Below are positions 26,671 to 35,850 of a stretch of 64,000 nt of DNA, piece after piece. The translations under genes were made by a program, and so were the position numbers. The DNA is from Rhizobium sp. Leaf262 (GTDB lineage Bacteria > Pseudomonadota > Alphaproteobacteria > Rhizobiales > Rhizobiaceae). A model generated the notes under the pieces. It worked only from the letters and a program-made list of their open reading frames with translations. It was not told the origin of the DNA and did no database searches. The DNA is taken from positions 435,422 through 499,421 of the forward strand of contig NZ_LMMM01000001.1 in assembly GCF_001422245.1 (NCBI RefSeq), in the 5' to 3' direction. How positions within the stretch are numbered: position 1 is the stretch's first letter; every line of letters starts with the position of its first letter.

Positions 26671-26713
26671 CGAAATTGTTCTCCAGTAAAACTGTCCGCG
26701 CTTTATTATTTTA

Positions 26714-26728
26714 TGATAAGCGTGGTCA
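26714..26728. promoter_or_regulatory. Candidate IRO (RirA-type) iron box
   Basis: TGATAAGCGTGGTCA matches TGA-N9-TCA exactly and sits midway in the 110-base divergent promoter region between the binding-protein operon and the methyltransferase. The position fits repression of both. Six fixed bases only; chance match possible. Confidence 0.5.
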
Positions 26729-26780
26729 AGTTTTATCTTTTAGAGTATTTCGAAACTGGCAATCGTGAAGGTTGGACGGC

Positions 26781-27590
26781 ATGGATAGTGCAAACAATTA
26801 CGGGAACAATTTCGGTCTGCGCGATGAAATCAAGGCCTATTGGTCGGCACGCGCAGCCACCTTCGACCTGTCTCCCGGCCATGAAATCTTCTCCGAAGAC
26901 GAGCGGACTGCATGGCTGCGTCTGGTCGAGAAACATCTGGGGCGCGGCAACGGCAAAACTGCACTCGACCTTGCGTCCGGCACCGGTGTCATTTCGCATC
27001 TGATGGACGATCTCGGCTACCGCGTCACGGGTCTGGACTGGGCCGAACCGATGCTGGAGCGTGCCAAGGCAAAAGCCAGGAGCCGCAACCGTGCGATTAC
27101 GTTCCGCATGGGCGACGCCGAAAACACCATGGAGCCGGATGCCGCCCACGACGTCATCATCAACCGCCATCTGGTCTGGACGCTGGTCGATCCGAAAGCG
27201 GCCTTTCAGGAATGGCTGCGCGTGCTGAAACCCGGCGGCAGACTGCTGATCGTCGACGGTGATTTCGTCAATGTCAGTCTTGCCGAAAAACTGCTCAAGA
27301 GCCTCGCGGCCAAGCTGCTCAAACTCGGCCTGCTGAAGGAGGAGCCGGTGCATATGCCAGCGGAGATGGCGGGCACGCACAACAGCATCCTGTCGCGGGT
27401 CTACTTCTCACAGGGCGCACGCGCCGAAGCGGTGGCAGCGCTGTTGCGGGAGGCGGGCTTCGAAAATGTGGTGATCGACACCGATTTGCGGGCCATTCAC
27501 AAGACGCAGGCCAAGAACTGGAACGTGCTGAAGGCTGCGGCCAGAGGTATCCAGCATCGTTATGCGATCTGCGCGAGGAAGCCGGATTGA
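26781..27590 (+). CDS. Class I SAM-dependent methyltransferase
   Basis: The 269-residue protein shows the Rossmann methyltransferase motifs: motif I ALDLASGTGV (about residues 61-70), GLDWAEPML with the acidic residue of motif II, MGDAE, and RVLKPGGRLLIVDGD. The pattern fits small-molecule methyltransferases of the UbiE-like group. ATG 26781 with GAAGG nearby is preferred to TTG 26772. Divergence from a siderophore-type importer through a shared iron-box candidate suggests a role in siderophore modification or release of iron, by inference only. Confidence 0.85.
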   Translation: MDSANNYGNNFGLRDEIKAYWSARAATFDLSPGHEIFSEDERTAWLRLVEKHLGRGNGKTALDLASGTGVISHLMDDLGYRVTGLDWAEPMLERAKAKARSRNRAITFRMGDAENTMEPDAAHDVIINRHLVWTLVDPKAAFQEWLRVLKPGGRLLIVDGDFVNVSLAEKLLKSLAAKLLKLGLLKEEPVHMPAEMAGTHNSILSRVYFSQGARAEAVAALLREAGFENVVIDTDLRAIHKTQAKNWNVLKAAARGIQHRYAICARKPD

Positions 27591-28131
27591 GGAGAGAGGC
27601 CGCGCGATCACCGCAGCCGCCATTCAGACAGGCTTCGCCGTTCACGCGGCACGATGTGCCCGTGGTGTGTTCTGACGTCTAAACCCGGAGAGCCACGCAA
27701 ATGCGGTGAAGTCTCTGGTATGGTGGTCTGCGGCATCCGCATTTGCGTGGCCTTGGTCGTCCGGTCTTGCTTTTCTGGATTTCGTGCGTGGTGCCAGCCG
27801 TTTAACGTCCTGGTACCACGCACGTCCTCCAAAGTGTCATTCGCCTGACCGCACGCGCGCCCGTGCGGTCAGGTATAAAGGCAGTGTCCGGTCTCTTTTC
27901 GGGACCACCGGGCTTGCCAGATACTGGTGTTTCGAGAGCGAGCCGCACGTTACAGCCGCCAAGGCAACACCAACCTCCACACGCCACAATGTCTCGCGAA
28001 CACATTATGGCGTTGGACGCAGGCGAATTATGCGGGCGGTCTAGCCGTCATTGAGAAAAAAACGGAGGTTTTTCGCGTTTTTCTTCGAAAAAATGACAAG
28101 TCTTTGAAATAAAATCAAAATTTCTTAAATG
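27591..28131. other. Gene-free tract with four large stem-loops (possible structured RNA)
   Basis: This 541-base tract between convergent genes has no convincing ORF. It contains four inverted repeats: 27692-27706 with 27737-27751 (15 bp, perfect); 27783-27797 with 27810-27824 (15 bp, one G-T); 27844-27855 with 27862-27873 (12 bp, perfect, 6-base loop); 27981-27992 with 28002-28013 (11 of 12). An imperfect direct repeat GTCCGGTCT...CTTTTC occurs at 27759-27779 and 27886-27904. The density suggests a structured RNA or a mosaic of palindromic repeats. I could not match it to tmRNA, RNase P, SRP or 6S RNA landmarks. Confidence 0.5.
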
Positions 28132-28160
28132 AGGAAGCCCGATTCAAAGTCGGGCTTCCT
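28132..28160 (-). terminator. Terminator of the dipeptide ABC operon
   Basis: AGGAAGCCCGA (28132-28142) pairs perfectly with TCGGGCTTCCT (28150-28160) around a 7-base loop, 7 bases after the last gene of the operon. The minus-strand flank is A/T-rich. Confidence 0.75.
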
Positions 28161-28167
28161 GAAGGTT

Positions 28168-29013
28168 TCAACCGGCCTTCGCCATCGTCTTTGCAGCCAT
28201 ACGGGCGCGGATGGACTCCACGTCTGCTTTGGGCGTGGCGGCAAAAAGGGTGCGGGTGTAGCTGTGTTGTGGATTTGAGAAGACATCCTCACGGGTGCCG
28301 TATTCCACCGCTTCGCCGAAATACATCACCATGACTTCGTCGGCGATGTACTTCACCACCGACAGATCGTGGGAAATGAAGACGTAGGTCAGGCCGAACT
28401 CGTCCTGAAGGTCGGACAGCAGGTTCAGCACCTGTGCCTGAACCGAAAGGTCGAGGGCCGAGACCGGCTCGTCCAGCACCAGAAGCTTCGGGTTCAGCAT
28501 CAGTGCACGCGCAATGGCGATACGCTGGCGCTGGCCGCCGGAGAACATGTGCGGATAGCGGTTGTAATGCTCCGGTCCCAGACCGACGCGCACCAGCATG
28601 TCATTTGCCTTCTCACGACGTTCGGCAGCCGACATCTTGGTGTTGATCAGCAGCGGTTCGCCCAGGACATCGCCAATCTTCTGGCGCGGGTTGAGCGAAC
28701 CATAGGGGTTCTGAAACACGATCTGCACCTTCTGGCGCATTTCTGCGGTCAGATGGCCCGGACGCGTGTCCACCTTCTGGCCGTCGATCAGCAACTCGCC
28801 TGATGTCGGCTCGTCGATGAAGGTCAGCATGCGGGCAAGCGTGGACTTGCCGCAGCCGCTTTCGCCGACGATGGCCAGTGTCTTGCCGGTTTCGAGCTTG
28901 AAGGACACGCCCTTGACTGCATGGATGGTCTTGGATGGCTTCATGAAGCCGCCAGCCATATGGTAATCGCGCTTCATATTGCGGATTTCAAGCATGGTGT
29001 TGCTATTGGTCAT
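28168..29013 (-). CDS. dppF: Dipeptide/oligopeptide ABC transporter ATP-binding protein (DppF-like)
   Basis: The 281-residue ATPase has Walker A GESGCGKSTL, signature FSGGQRQRIAIARAL, Walker B LLVLDEPVSALDLSVQAQ and the C-terminal oligopeptide-transporter extension (YGTREDVFSNPQHSYTR). With the DppD-like partner it forms the ATPase pair of a peptide importer. Its ATG overlaps the DppD-like stop by 4 bases, showing translational coupling. Last gene of the operon. Confidence 0.93.
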   Translation of the reverse strand: MTNSNTMLEIRNMKRDYHMAGGFMKPSKTIHAVKGVSFKLETGKTLAIVGESGCGKSTLARMLTFIDEPTSGELLIDGQKVDTRPGHLTAEMRQKVQIVFQNPYGSLNPRQKIGDVLGEPLLINTKMSAAERREKANDMLVRVGLGPEHYNRYPHMFSGGQRQRIAIARALMLNPKLLVLDEPVSALDLSVQAQVLNLLSDLQDEFGLTYVFISHDLSVVKYIADEVMVMYFGEAVEYGTREDVFSNPQHSYTRTLFAATPKADVESIRARMAAKTMAKAG

Positions 29014-29876
29014 GCCGTTTCTCCCGCAACTGAAGGCGCTGGTGCCGGTGTGCCATCGAAGAATTGCGATACGGTGGTCAGGCGATCGCCCGTCGCGTTT
29101 TCCGGAAGGGCAGCCAGAAGCGCCTTGGTGTAATTGCTCTGCGGATTTTCAAACAGAGACAGCACGTCGGCTTCCTCCATCTTCTTGCCCTTGTACTGAA
29201 CGACGACACGGTCGGCGGTTTCTGCCACCACGCCCATGTCGTGGGTGATCATGATGAGACCCATGCCGTTTTCGGCCTGAAGCTTCATCAAAAGGTCGAG
29301 GATCTGCTTCTGGATCGTGACGTCGAGCGCGGTCGTCGGCTCATCGGCGATGAGGAGCTTCGGATTGCAGGCGATGGCAATCGCGATCATGACGCGCTGG
29401 CATTGGCCGCCGGACATCTGGTGCGGGAAGTGCTTGAGCCGCTCCTCCGGGTCAGGCAATCCGACGAGCTTGAACAGCTCGATCGCGCGGGCGTGGCGCG
29501 TCTTCTTGTCCATGCCCATGTGAATGCGCAGCACTTCTTCCAGCTGGAAACCGACCGTAAAGCAAGGATTGAGGCTTGCCACCGGCTCCTGGAAGATCAT
29601 GGCAACATCCTTGCCGATCAGCTTGCGGCGCTCAGCAGCGGTAAGCTTTTGGATGTCGCGACCTTCGAACAGCATGCGGTCGGCGGTGATCTTCGCCGTC
29701 CAGGGCAAAAGGCCCATCACGGCCAGCATCGAGACGGATTTGCCCGAACCGGATTCGCCGACAATGGCCAGAACCTCTCCCTTTTCGACGGAGACGGAGA
29801 TGCCGTCGACAGCACGGAACCAGCCCGTGGCGGTTTCAAATTCGACGACGAGATTATCGATTTGCAGAAGTGCCAT
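29010..29876 (-). CDS. dppD: Dipeptide ABC transporter ATP-binding protein (DppD-like)
   Basis: The 288-residue ATPase carries Walker [26 protein letters not shown] (the signature with a cysteine in place of the common arginine), Walker [19 protein letters not shown] and H-loop ITHDMGVV. The [17 protein letters not shown] segment is typical of the DppD/OppD group. It lies between the DppC and DppF genes with almost no gaps. Confidence 0.93.
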   Translation of the reverse strand: MALLQIDNLVVEFETATGWFRAVDGISVSVEKGEVLAIVGESGSGKSVSMLAVMGLLPWTAKITADRMLFEGRDIQKLTAAERRKLIGKDVAMIFQEPVASLNPCFTVGFQLEEVLRIHMGMDKKTRHARAIELFKLVGLPDPEERLKHFPHQMSGGQCQRVMIAIAIACNPKLLIADEPTTALDVTIQKQILDLLMKLQAENGMGLIMITHDMGVVAETADRVVVQYKGKKMEEADVLSLFENPQSNYTKALLAALPENATGDRLTTVSQFFDGTPAPAPSVAGETA

Positions 29877-29877
29877 G

Positions 29878-30795
29878 TCAGGACCTCTTCAGTTTCGGGT
29901 CAAGCGCGTCGCGCAGACCATCGCCCACCAGATTGATGGCGAGAACGGTGACGAGAATGGCAATGCCGGGGAAGGTGACGACCCACCATGCGCGCAGAAT
30001 GAATTCGCGTGCTTCGGCCAGCATCGTGCCCCATTCCGGGGCAGGGGGCTGTGCGCCCATGCCAAGGAAGCCGAGCGCGGCTGCATCGAGAATGGCGTTC
30101 GAAAACGACAGCGTTGCCTGAACGATCAGGGGTGCCGTGCAGTTGGGCAGAATGGTGCGGAACATCAAACGCAAAGGCCCTGCGCCTGCCAGCCGCGAGG
30201 CGGTGACGTAGTCCTTGGACTTTTCTGCCATGACAGCTGCGCGGGTCAGGCGCACGAAATGCGGCTGCAGAACCAGCGCAATCGCAATCATGCCGTTGGT
30301 CAGTCCCGGACCGAGGATCGCGACGAGAACCAGCGCGAGCAGCAGCGAGGGGAAGGCCAGGATGATGTCCATCAGACGCATGATGACCGTATCCAGCCAG
30401 CCGCGATAGTAACCGGCGAGAACGCCGATCACGACGCCTGTCGACAGCGACAGGGTGGTGACGAAGACGCCGATAAACAGCGAATATTGCGCACCATAGA
30501 TGAGACGCGACAGGATATCGCGACCGACCGGGTCGGTGCCCAGAACATGCGACATGTTTCCGCCTTCCAGCCACACAGGCGGTAGAAGAACGGCGTCACG
30601 ATACTGCTGGAACGGCGAATGCGGGGCGATGACGCCTGCAAAGACAGCGATGATGACGAGTGCGACGAAAACGTAGAGGCCGATAACGGCACCCTTGTTT
30701 TCGGAAAAATAGAACCAGAATTCCTTCAGCATCTGCTTGCGCATGGCGGAAGAGGAAACCGGCTCGGCTTTGTTGGTGATGGCGGTATCGGCCAT
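29878..30795 (-). CDS. dppC: Dipeptide ABC transporter permease (DppC-like)
   Basis: The 305-residue permease has a cytoplasmic N-terminus, a first membrane segment (GLYVFVALVIIAVFAGVIAP), the DppC hallmark GTDPVGRDILSRLIYGAQYSL, and the EAA-type loop AGAGPLRLMFRTILPN. ATG 30795 is chosen for GAGGA 7 bases upstream; the longer frame reads through the end of the DppB gene. It pairs with the DppB-like protein. Confidence 0.93.
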   Translation of the reverse strand: MADTAITNKAEPVSSSAMRKQMLKEFWFYFSENKGAVIGLYVFVALVIIAVFAGVIAPHSPFQQYRDAVLLPPVWLEGGNMSHVLGTDPVGRDILSRLIYGAQYSLFIGVFVTTLSLSTGVVIGVLAGYYRGWLDTVIMRLMDIILAFPSLLLALVLVAILGPGLTNGMIAIALVLQPHFVRLTRAAVMAEKSKDYVTASRLAGAGPLRLMFRTILPNCTAPLIVQATLSFSNAILDAAALGFLGMGAQPPAPEWGTMLAEAREFILRAWWVVTFPGIAILVTVLAINLVGDGLRDALDPKLKRS

Positions 30796-30811
30796 GAAAC
30801 GATCCTCTTCT

Positions 30812-31816
30812 TTAATGCCGGATGCGCGGATTGATGAGGCCATACATGAGGTCAACGATGAGGTTGACGACCATGATGATGCCTGCAATCAGCAGGAGAC
30901 CGCCCTGAATGACAGGGTAGTCGCGGCGGAAGACGCTATCGACCATCCATTTGCCGATGCCCGGCCAGGAGAAGATCGTTTCGGTGAGGATCGCACCGGC
31001 CAGCATGACGCCGACCTGAAGGCCGATGGTGGTGATGACGGGGATCATGGCGTTGCGCAGCGCATGAATGCCGATGACGCGGAAGGGCGACAGGCCCTTG
31101 GCGCGGGCCGTGCGGACGTAATCTTCCGACAACACTTCCAGCATGGCAGAGCGCGTCTGACGCGCAATGACGGCCAGTGGAATGGTGGCAAGCACGATGG
31201 AGGGCAGCGCCAGATGGCTGAGCGCGGAGGCAAAGGCACCCTTCTGCCCCGACAGCAGCGAGTCGATCAGCATGAAGCCGGTGACCGGCGGGAAGAAGAA
31301 CATCAAAGAGATGCGTCCCGAAACAGGCGTCCATTGCAGAATGCCCGAAAACAGGATGATCAGCAGCAGGCCCCACCAGAAGATCGGCATGGAGTAGCCG
31401 ACCAGCGCTATGCCCATGACGCCCTGATCGAAGATCGACCCGCGCTTGATGGCAGCGATGACGCCGGCGGGAATGCCGATGACGATGGCCAGAAAGATGG
31501 CGCAGAACGACAGCTCGACGGTTGCCGGAAACAGCGCGAAGAACTGGTCGATGATCGGCGATTTGGAGACGATCGATGTGCCGAAGTCACCGTTGAGGAT
31601 GCCCTTCAGATAATCGAAATACTGGATGACCAGCGGCCGGTCCATGCCTAGCGCAGCGCTGATCTGCGCGTGCCGCTCCGGCGACATGACGCGTTCGCCC
31701 GACAGAAGCGCCACGGGGTCGCCCGGCAGAAGCCGGATGAACAGGAACGCGATGATAGAAACCCCGATGAAGGTCGGGATGAGCACGGCGATACGCCGCA
31801 CGAGAAAGCCAATCAT
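30812..31816 (-). CDS. dppB: Dipeptide ABC transporter permease (DppB-like)
   Basis: The 334-residue permease starts MIGFLVRRIAVLIPTFIGVSIIAF, typical of DppB, and contains LLPGDPVALLSGE, the EAA-like loop ARAKGLSPFRVIGIHALRNAMIPV and the conserved TETIFSWPGIGKW. It forms the channel with the DppC-like protein. A stable stem-loop separates it from the binding-protein gene upstream. Confidence 0.93.
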   Translation of the reverse strand: MIGFLVRRIAVLIPTFIGVSIIAFLFIRLLPGDPVALLSGERVMSPERHAQISAALGMDRPLVIQYFDYLKGILNGDFGTSIVSKSPIIDQFFALFPATVELSFCAIFLAIVIGIPAGVIAAIKRGSIFDQGVMGIALVGYSMPIFWWGLLLIILFSGILQWTPVSGRISLMFFFPPVTGFMLIDSLLSGQKGAFASALSHLALPSIVLATIPLAVIARQTRSAMLEVLSEDYVRTARAKGLSPFRVIGIHALRNAMIPVITTIGLQVGVMLAGAILTETIFSWPGIGKWMVDSVFRRDYPVIQGGLLLIAGIIMVVNLIVDLMYGLINPRIRH

Positions 31817-31915
31817 GAAAAACCTTCGATCTGTTCCGCCTGGAACCTATGCGCTGGCAGTAGCGACCTTTTCGGTCTGCTTCTTTGTTGTTTAGGGATG
31901 TTTCAGAACGCAAGT

Positions 31916-31944
31916 GCCGCGCGCCTTGGAACAAGGCGCGCGGC
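31916..31944 (-). terminator. Intercistronic hairpin between binding protein and permease
   Basis: GCCGCGCGCCTT (31916-31927) pairs perfectly with AAGGCGCGCGGC (31933-31944), 5-base loop, 21 bases after the binding-protein stop. On the transcribed strand no T-run follows, so it is best read as an mRNA-stabilising or partial-terminator element that raises binding-protein levels over the permeases. Confidence 0.65.
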
Positions 31945-31965
31945 ATTTTTGTATGCGTAGAACTG

Positions 31966-33570
31966 TTACTCGGCAATATCCACGTTTTCGAACGTGAAGT
32001 CACCCAGCGGGCTCTGGACGAAGCCAGTGACTTCCTTGCGCATCGGAACGACGGACAGGGAGTGGTCGATGGTGGCCCAAGGTGCCTGCTTCTTGAAGAC
32101 GACCTGTGCTTCTTCGTAGAGCTTGGTGCGCTCAGCCTGATCGGTGGTGATCTTGGCCTTCTTTACAAGAGCGTCGAAGTCCTTGTCGCACCACTGAGCA
32201 CGGTTGTTGCCACCAACGGCATCGCAGCCGAGCAGCGTGTCGAGGAAGTTGTCCGGGTCACCATTGTCGCCGGTCCAGCCGAGGAACACGGCGCCGTCAC
32301 GGTCCTTTGCCTTCGAACGGTCGAGATATTCGGCCCATTCGTAGGAAACGATCTCGACCTTCACGCCGATCTTGGCGAAATCATCCTGGATGACTTCGGC
32401 AGCGCGGCGGGCGTTGAGCATGTAAGGACGCGAAACGGGCATCGCCCAGACCTTCATCGACAGGTCCTTGACGCTTGCGTCTGTCAGCATCTTCTTGGCT
32501 GCTTCCAGATCGTATGTGTCGTCTTCGACCTTGTCGTTGTACGACCACATGGTTGGCGGCAGAGGGTTCTTGGCAGGTGTTGCCATGCCCTGGAACACGG
32601 CATCGACAATGGCCTTCTTGTTGATCGCCTTGTTCAGCGCCTTGCGGACTTCAGGCTTGTCGAAAGGAGCCTGCGTCGTGTTGTAGGCGAGGTAGGCAAC
32701 GTTGAGGCCTTCCTGCTCCAGAACCGTCAGGGTCTTGTCTTCCTTCATCGACTTGACGTCGGCAGCGTTCGGGTAAGGCATCAGGTGGCATTCGCCAGCC
32801 TTTAGCTTCTGGAAACGAACGGCGGCATCTGTGGTGATGGCGAAAACGAGATCGTCGATCTTCGGTGCGCCGCCCCAATATTCCTTGTTCGCCTTGAAGC
32901 GGATGACGGCATCCTGCTGGTAACCGACGAAGGCGAAGGGACCGGTGCCGACAGGCATCTGGTTCAACTGTGCCTGCTTGCCTTCAGCGGCCAGCTTATC
33001 GGTGTATTCCTTCGACATGATCGAAGCGAACGGCATGGCGAGGTTGGCGAGGAACGGTGCTTCCGGGCGGTTCAACGTGAACTTGACCGTCATGTCGTCG
33101 ACCTTTTCGACCGACTTGATCAGCTTGGGGAAGCCCATGCCTTCGGCATATTCCCAGGACGTGCCCGGTACATACTGGTGCCATGGATTGTCGGTCTTGA
33201 TCTGGCGCTCGATGGAGAAGACGACGTCGTCGGCGTTCAATTCACGCGTTGGCGTGAAGAACTCGGTCGTCTGGAACTTTACGCCCTTGCGCAGCTTGAA
33301 TGTGTAGACGGTGCCGTTCTCGGAAACTTCCCAGCTTTCGGCCAGGCCAGCAACAGGCTTGGTGGTGCCGGGTTCGAATTCCAGCAGGCGGCTGTAAACG
33401 GTGTGGGCCGAAGCATCGAATGTGGTGCCGGCGGTATAAAGGCCCGGGTCGAAACCTTCCGGGGAACCTTCAGAGCAATATACGAAGGTTTTTGCGCTTG
33501 CAGCGGCAGGTGCAAAGCACGTCGCCGAAAGCAAGGCTGCAGCGATTAGGCCAAGTTTGTATCTCATCAA
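31966..33570 (-). CDS. dppA: Dipeptide-type ABC transporter substrate-binding protein (DppA-like)
   Basis: The 534-residue protein has a Sec signal peptide (MRYKLGLIAAALLSATCFAPAAASA) and the SBP_bac_5 fold, with KTFVYCSEGSPEGFDPGLYT at the mature start, matching E. coli DppA (535 residues). DppA delivers dipeptides, and in some bacteria haem or aminolevulinate, to the transporter. It is first in the operon dppABCDF. The start codon is ATG 33570 (second methionine of the frame MMRYK could be one codon later). Confidence 0.92.
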   Translation of the reverse strand: MMRYKLGLIAAALLSATCFAPAAASAKTFVYCSEGSPEGFDPGLYTAGTTFDASAHTVYSRLLEFEPGTTKPVAGLAESWEVSENGTVYTFKLRKGVKFQTTEFFTPTRELNADDVVFSIERQIKTDNPWHQYVPGTSWEYAEGMGFPKLIKSVEKVDDMTVKFTLNRPEAPFLANLAMPFASIMSKEYTDKLAAEGKQAQLNQMPVGTGPFAFVGYQQDAVIRFKANKEYWGGAPKIDDLVFAITTDAAVRFQKLKAGECHLMPYPNAADVKSMKEDKTLTVLEQEGLNVAYLAYNTTQAPFDKPEVRKALNKAINKKAIVDAVFQGMATPAKNPLPPTMWSYNDKVEDDTYDLEAAKKMLTDASVKDLSMKVWAMPVSRPYMLNARRAAEVIQDDFAKIGVKVEIVSYEWAEYLDRSKAKDRDGAVFLGWTGDNGDPDNFLDTLLGCDAVGGNNRAQWCDKDFDALVKKAKITTDQAERTKLYEEAQVVFKKQAPWATIDHSLSVVPMRKEVTGFVQSPLGDFTFENVDIAE

Positions 33571-33805
33571 AGAGCTCCCAATTTTTGTATCCGGCTCGCT
33601 TATTCCGCGACTACCGATGCAACGTGGTTATAAGAAACTTTGCACATACTCAAGCGGGCAACTGAAACGATTCAAGTCATTTTTGACCAAATGTTCAACT
33701 TCCCGCGATTTTGATACTAATTTAGGCGGAATGCTTAGAAACTTTGTCTAGCAAATTAGCGATTTATGACCGCATTTTTGTGCAGCGGCGCAATAGTACG
33801 ACAAA

Positions 33806-33830
33806 AGCGCCCTCGGTAACCGGGGGCGCT
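33806..33830 (-). terminator. Terminator of the superoxide dismutase gene
   Basis: AGCGCCC (33806-33812) pairs with GGGCGCT (33824-33830) and on the minus strand is followed by a short run of T, 28 bases after the sod stop. It is a conventional intrinsic terminator. Confidence 0.65.
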
Positions 33831-33858
33831 TCCACAATGGCGGGCGTTGAAGGCGGGG

Positions 33859-34551
33859 TCAAGCCGCGGAAATCTTGTCTCCGACGACGCGCCAGTTGAC
33901 GAGATTTTCCAGGACGACCTTGATGTGCTCCGGCTTACGGTTTTCGTAATCGACGTAATAGGCATGTTCCCAGATATCGATGCCGAGATAGGCGGGCCTG
34001 CCGACGGCCACCGGGTTGTTGGCATCCTCATAACCCACAAGCGCGAGCTTGTTGGCGTCATCGCGGGTCAGCCAGACCCAGCCCGTTCCGAAAACTTCGT
34101 CTGATGTGGCAACGGCCTTTTCGATAAATTTGTTATAGTCGCCAAAAGCAGCATTCAGTTCTTCGGCGGCCTTGCCTTCCGGGCGGTTGGGGCCACCGGG
34201 CGTGAATTGTTCCCAATAGACGACGTGATTCCAGGCCTGTGCGGCGTTGTTGAAAATCTTCTTGTCGGCAGTCTTGCCAGCGGAGGCCTTTACGATTTCT
34301 TCAAGCTCCATATCCGCGTAGGGGGTGCCCTTTGCCAGCGTGTTCAGCTTGTCGAAATAGGCCTTGTGATGTTTGCCGTAATGAAGGCTGACGGTTTTGG
34401 CGGAAATATGCGGGGCAAGCGCATCTTCGGCGAAGGGCAGCGCCGGTTGCTTAAGGGGCAGGGCGGCCCGCGCGATCGAGGGCGCGGACAGGGCAGATGC
34501 GGCGGCGGTGGCCGCTGTTGCCGCCATGATGGCGCGTCGTGTCAGTAACAT
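33859..34551 (-). CDS. sodB: Iron superoxide dismutase with twin-arginine-type signal
   Basis: The 230-residue protein is an Fe/Mn SOD with metal ligands H57, H109, D192 and H196 ([35 protein letters not shown]), and the Fe-type residues around them. A 30-residue leader ([28 protein letters not shown]) has a twin-arginine core, so folded export to the periplasm is likely. It is longer than cytosolic FeSOD by this leader only. It lies between the dpp operon and a sugar cluster, with its own terminator. Confidence 0.9.
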   Translation of the reverse strand: MLLTRRAIMAATAATAAASALSAPSIARAALPLKQPALPFAEDALAPHISAKTVSLHYGKHHKAYFDKLNTLAKGTPYADMELEEIVKASAGKTADKKIFNNAAQAWNHVVYWEQFTPGGPNRPEGKAAEELNAAFGDYNKFIEKAVATSDEVFGTGWVWLTRDDANKLALVGYEDANNPVAVGRPAYLGIDIWEHAYYVDYENRKPEHIKVVLENLVNWRVVGDKISAA

Positions 34552-34685
34552 GTGTCATTCTCCTCCGGTGGATTCCACTGGCAAACCGGCTCACTCCTGA
34601 AAAGTTGCTTTTGCGCCTTGCTTCTTTTCTCCATTTCGCGATTTTGTTACCCAAGCAGTTGCTGATACGAAATGAGGAGAAGGTC

Positions 34686-35750
34686 ATGCAATCACAGACA
34701 AAGCCGGGTGAGGAGCGCGCACTCGTTCTGGAAGAGTTGGGCAAGCTGTCTCTGCGCCCGTTTCCAATCGATGAGCAGGTTGGTCCGCACGATGTCCGCA
34801 TCGCCATTCACACCGTAGGCATTTGCGGCAGCGACGTGCATTATTACACACACGGCGCCATCGGCAATTTTGTCGTGCGCGAGCCGATGATTCTCGGCCA
34901 TGAGGCGTCCGGCACCGTAACCGAAGTTGGCTCTGCCGTGACCAACCTGTCGGTGGGGGATCGTGTCTGCATGGAGCCGGGTATTCCCGACCCGATCAGC
35001 CGCGCAAGCCGCATCGGCCATTACAATCTCGATCCTGCCGTCCGTTTTTGGGCAACGCCGCCCATTCACGGTGTATTGCGGGCATCTGTCGTCCATCCCG
35101 CAGCCTATACGTTCAAGCTGCCTGACAATGTCTCCTTTGCCGCAGGCGCGATGGTGGAGCCGCTGGCTGTGGGCGTGCAGGCGGCAACTCAGGCCAAGGT
35201 CAAACCGGGCGATATCGCCGTCGTCATTGGCGCTGGTCCGATCGGTCTCGTCACCGTGCTGGCCGCGCTCGCCGCCGGTTGCGCCCGTGTAATCGTCTCC
35301 GATGTCGATCCGGTGAAGCTGGATATGGCGCGCGGTCTTGGACCTGTGGAAACGGTCAATGTGCGCGAGCACAATCTGGCCGAACAAGTGCTGAAATCGA
35401 CAGACGGTTGGGGCGCGGACGTGATTTTCGAATGCTCCGGTGCCGAAGCCGCCATTACCCATGTGTTCGAACCACTGCGGCCCGCGGGCACCGTGGTCTT
35501 CGTGGGCATGCCGACCAAACTTGTGGCCTATGATGTGGTGGCCGCGCAAATTCGCGAAGCGCGTGTCGAACATGTCTTCCGTTATGCCAATGTGTTTGGC
35601 CGCTGCGTCGACATGCTGGCATCCGGTGCCATCGATGTCGCGCCGCTGATTACCCGTACGTTTGATTTCGAAGACAGCATCAAGGCCTTCGATCTGGCCG
35701 CATCGGCCCCTGCCGGAGAGGTCAAAATGCAGATTCTCATGCCGCAATGA
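34686..35750 (+). CDS. Zinc-type polyol (xylitol/sorbitol-like) dehydrogenase
   Basis: The 354-residue MDR enzyme has catalytic zinc ligands C47 ([10 protein letters not shown]), H72-E73 (LGHEASG) and a glutamate in MVEPLAVG, and an NAD-binding GAGPIGL motif. The [18 protein letters not shown] segment is the sorbitol/xylitol dehydrogenase marker, but the four structural-zinc cysteines are absent. It likely oxidises xylitol or a related polyol to the ketose. ATG 34686 follows GAGGAGAAGG; the frame upstream is not coding. It heads a three-gene sugar cluster with two genes following. Confidence 0.9.
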   Translation: MQSQTKPGEERALVLEELGKLSLRPFPIDEQVGPHDVRIAIHTVGICGSDVHYYTHGAIGNFVVREPMILGHEASGTVTEVGSAVTNLSVGDRVCMEPGIPDPISRASRIGHYNLDPAVRFWATPPIHGVLRASVVHPAAYTFKLPDNVSFAAGAMVEPLAVGVQAATQAKVKPGDIAVVIGAGPIGLVTVLAALAAGCARVIVSDVDPVKLDMARGLGPVETVNVREHNLAEQVLKSTDGWGADVIFECSGAEAAITHVFEPLRPAGTVVFVGMPTKLVAYDVVAAQIREARVEHVFRYANVFGRCVDMLASGAIDVAPLITRTFDFEDSIKAFDLAASAPAGEVKMQILMPQ

Positions 35751-35850
35751 TGATTGAGGGTTGCACGAAAATTATCAGCCGTTAGCTTGAGCACCGGTGG
35801 CGGGTGGAGGCTCAAACCGCCTAACTGTATCGATGCAGGAGGATCAGTTC

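Noticed and set aside
25219..27003. 594-residue plus-strand frame over the two binding proteins
   Set aside because: Antisense to both paralogous binding proteins; no ribosome site or domain.
27591..28131. Retron or two-piece tmRNA as identity of the stem-loop tract
   Set aside because: No reverse transcriptase gene nearby and no tRNA-like acceptor/T-arm or tag frame was found, so the tract is reported only as unassigned structure.
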